DNA from: Brevibacterium sp. S22
GTDB taxonomy: Bacteria; Actinomycetota; Actinomycetes; Actinomycetales; Brevibacteriaceae
Assembly: GCF_004745485.1 (NCBI RefSeq)
Contig: NZ_RHFG01000007.1
Location: 1-64,000, forward strand
Reading direction: 5' to 3'
Length of the DNA: 64,000 nucleotides
Shown: in pieces, positions 62,240-64,000 of the stretch
Layout: each line of letters opens with the position of its first letter
How positions within the stretch are numbered: the first letter of the stretch is position 1
Translations under genes and position numbers: made by a program
Notes under the pieces: generated by a model
What the model saw: only the letters and a program-made list of their open reading frames with translations
What the model was told of the DNA's origin: nothing
Database searches by the model: none

Positions 62240-63535
62240 ATGACAGAACAGCTGTCCGCGCAGAACACGGCAGAGAAGCCGCCGGTGAAGTCCTGGAAGG
62301 TCATTACCGCGGCCTCGGTCGGCAACGCCCTCGAGTGGTACGACATCTCGGTCTACGCTTACTTCTCCGTCTACATCTCTGTGGCATTCTTTCCGTCAGA
62401 GAGCCATGCCGTGTCGGTGATGCTGGCGTTGGGTACGTTCGCGCTGTCGTTCTTCATCCGCCCGGTGGGAGCGATCGTGCTCGGCAGCTTCGCCGACCGC
62501 AGGGGCCGCAAGCCCGCACTGACGCTGACGATCTGGCTGATGTTCGCAGGCACCCTGATGATCGTGCTCATGCCTCCGGCACACGTCATCGGACTGGCCG
62601 CACCGCTGCTCATTCTGCTGGCCCGGCTCGTTCAGGGCTTCGCCGCCGGTGGAGAATTCGGTTCGGCGACCTCGCTCATGGTCGAACACCTGCCCAATCG
62701 CCGAGGCTTCGCCGCGAGCTGGCAGTTCACCTCGCAGGCGATGTCGACGATCCTCGCCTCCGTCATCGGCGTCGCCGTGACGACGACACTGACGCAGGAG
62801 CAGCTCGAGACCTGGGGCTTCCGCCTGCCGTTCATCGTCGGACTCCTCGTCGGACCGGTCGGCCTCTACATTCGTCGGCATGTGCCGGAATCCCCTGAGT
62901 TCATTGCCGCACGGGCCGAGAAACCAAAGGAAGCAGCGGCCATCGGGGGCGTGCTGCGTCACCACAAGCTGGCCGTGGTGTTGGCGATCGGTGCGATCGC
63001 GGTCTCGACCTGCCTCAACTACTTCATCACCTATGTTCCGACCTATGCCGTCGACAACCTCGGCATGACGAGTTCGGCAGGATTCTGGGCGACTCTCGTG
63101 TCCGGGATCGTGCTGCTCTTGTTCACCCCGGTCGCCGGCTACTTCTGCGACAAGGTCGGACGGCTGACCTTCATGATCCCTGCAGCGCTCGCCGTCATGG
63201 TGCTCACCTGGGTGCTGTTCACCTGGGTTGTCGCAGCCAATGCGCTGACAGTGCTCATCATCGCGGTCGTCATCTTCTCACTGCTCAAGGCCGCGTACTA
63301 CGGGCCGCTTGCCAGCGTCATGGGCGACATCTTCCCGACCGAAGTGCGCGGGACAGGGCTGTCCCTGGGCTACAACGTCGGCGTCGCGGTCTTCGGTGGA
63401 CTGACTCCGCTGGTCGCAGCCTGGCTCATCGGCGTCACCGGCGATGCGAAGGCGCCGGCCTACTGGGTGTTGCTCGCCGGTGCGCTGAGCGTGGCGGCGA
63501 TCCTTGTCGTGTGGAAGAAACTCGGCGTGCGGTGA
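62240..63535 (+). CDS. MHS-family metabolite:H+ symporter (MFS)
   Basis: A 431-residue carrier of the metabolite:H+ symporter group, relatives of ProP and ShiA. NALEWYDISVYAYFSVYIS in helix 1, SFADRRGRKPALTLTIW in loop 2-3, RLVQGFAAGGEFGSATSLMVEH and PESPEF after helix 6 are the family marks. GAAGGAG precedes the ATG. It follows the dipeptidase by 85 bp and likely supplies its substrate. Confidence 0.9.
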   Translation: MTEQLSAQNTAEKPPVKSWKVITAASVGNALEWYDISVYAYFSVYISVAFFPSESHAVSVMLALGTFALSFFIRPVGAIVLGSFADRRGRKPALTLTIWLMFAGTLMIVLMPPAHVIGLAAPLLILLARLVQGFAAGGEFGSATSLMVEHLPNRRGFAASWQFTSQAMSTILASVIGVAVTTTLTQEQLETWGFRLPFIVGLLVGPVGLYIRRHVPESPEFIAARAEKPKEAAAIGGVLRHHKLAVVLAIGAIAVSTCLNYFITYVPTYAVDNLGMTSSAGFWATLVSGIVLLLFTPVAGYFCDKVGRLTFMIPAALAVMVLTWVLFTWVVAANALTVLIIAVVIFSLLKAAYYGPLASVMGDIFPTEVRGTGLSLGYNVGVAVFGGLTPLVAAWLIGVTGDAKAPAYWVLLAGALSVAAILVVWKKLGVR

Positions 63536-63588
63536 GGCTGACCCGGCAGCTGCTGGGCTGTCCTCTGCTGGGCCTGGTTCTGCCGCAC

Positions 63589-63656
63589 CGAGACAACGGT
63601 CGAGCGCCGAGACCACTGTGTGCACACAGTGGTCTCGGCGCTCGACCGTTGTCTCG
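63589..63656. repeat. 68-bp perfect palindrome, family A, copy 4
   Basis: Both 34-bp halves are exactly complementary, beginning CGAGACAACGGTCGAGCGCC and meeting at a central TGTG|CACA with no loop. It lies between convergent MFS and YoaK-like genes. It is the best preserved copy and defines the family. Confidence 0.9.
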
Positions 63657-63684
63657 ATGAAGAGGGTCGGTGGGGTCGGATTCC

Positions 63685-64000
63685 TCAGACGTTCGCTGGG
63701 ACGGTGTCGGCCGCCTCGGCGCGGGTTCGCTTCTTCTCCCCGAGGTGTCCGATGATGGCTGCGGCGGCGATCATGACGGCGACGATGGCGATGCCGATCC
63801 ACTGATTGAGCAGGAGGGTCGCCGCTCCCGCCAGCGCGCCGATGAGGATGAGGACGACGGCCAACAGCCGGCGGACCCAGCGGACGCTGTCGCCGCCGGC
63901 TAGCCGGGAGTCCGAGGCGAGGCCGACGATCGTCGAGGTCACGACCACGGTGGTGACATCGGCGATCTTCATCTTCCTCGCCGCGGCCGCCTGCGCGCCC
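63685..64000 (-). CDS. YoaK-like (DUF1275) membrane protein, C-terminal part
   Basis: The gene runs off the right edge; the visible 105 residues open in GAQAAAARKMKIADVTTVVV. This matches the conserved region of DUF1275/YoaK proteins just before the last membrane segments, and SDSRLAGGDSVRWVRRLLAVV follows. Two helices and a charged tail complete it. An internal ATG at 63972 should not be taken as the start. Function of the family is unknown. Confidence 0.8.
   Translation of the reverse strand, partial: GAQAAAARKMKIADVTTVVVTSTIVGLASDSRLAGGDSVRWVRRLLAVVLILIGALAGAATLLLNQWIGIAIVAVMIAAAAIIGHLGEKKRTRAEAADTVPANV

Noticed and set aside
63589-63656. Palindrome as an attachment site or origin
   Set aside because: Four copies occur, always between convergent genes, with no integrase or replication gene nearby; a repeat or terminator family fits better.

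Overview
The window looks like chromosome from a high-GC actinobacterium, most probably Brevibacterium or a close relative in the Micrococcales. The reasons are GC-rich codon use, GTG/TTG starts, tightly overlapping ATGA operons, several apparently leaderless promoters, and a dimethylglycine oxidase very like the Arthrobacter enzyme. The genus is an inference. No rRNA, tRNA, phage, transposase or CRISPR array was seen. The content is mostly catabolic: each block pairs a regulator with enzymes and often a transporter.

Layout: (1) 0.45-8.5 kb, phenylacetate operon paaABCDE-JFHG. (2) 8.5-14.5 kb, VTT-domain membrane protein, secreted HtrA-like protease, OFA-type MFS carrier with a 56-residue small subunit, SurA-like lipoprotein, VOC protein. 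(3) 14.6-21.0 kb, epoxide hydrolase, NAD(P)H quinone reductase with HxlR regulator, RibD-like reductase, M20 amidohydrolase, BCCT carrier. (4) 21.2-28.1 kb, a GntR/FCD-controlled module of unknown substrate: SnoaL-flavin reductase fusion, two AA_synth paralogues, alpha/beta hydrolase, aldehyde dehydrogenase, tautomerase, luciferase-like monooxygenase. (5) 28.4-34.3 kb, GntR, soluble Cache-like protein, aminoaldehyde-type dehydrogenase, sugar-lactone-oxidase-like flavoenzyme and EutH carrier. (6) 34.8-44.2 kb, glycine betaine demethylation: formaldehyde dehydrogenase, LysR, Rieske oxygenase and reductase, MFS, dimethylglycine oxidase. (7) 44.6-48.1 kb, RpiR, FAD amine oxidase, GltS-type carrier. 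(8) 48.4-56.4 kb, thiolase, acyl-CoA ligase, frameshifted SDR, TRAP carrier, SDR. (9) 56.5-64.0 kb, PPC-domain protein, SoxR with MFS exporter, LysR with M20 dipeptidase and MHS carrier, and the end of a YoaK-like gene.

Blocks 5 to 7 could together take choline- or ethanolamine-like amines through aldehyde, acid and stepwise demethylation to glycine and C1 units; formaldehyde dehydrogenase would remove the by-product. Block 5 has EutH but no ethanolamine ammonia-lyase, microcompartment or B12 genes, so it may encode an oxidative, B12-independent route. This is the best candidate for an undescribed system. Block 4 is the second: three of its promoters carry the same operator word, in two cases exactly filling an 18-bp spacer.

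Structured non-coding DNA is prominent. Four copies of a 68-bp palindrome each sit between convergent genes. A 50-bp hairpin family and a third repeat that brackets block 7 are also present, and several genes carry short tandem duplications at or just beyond the stop codon.
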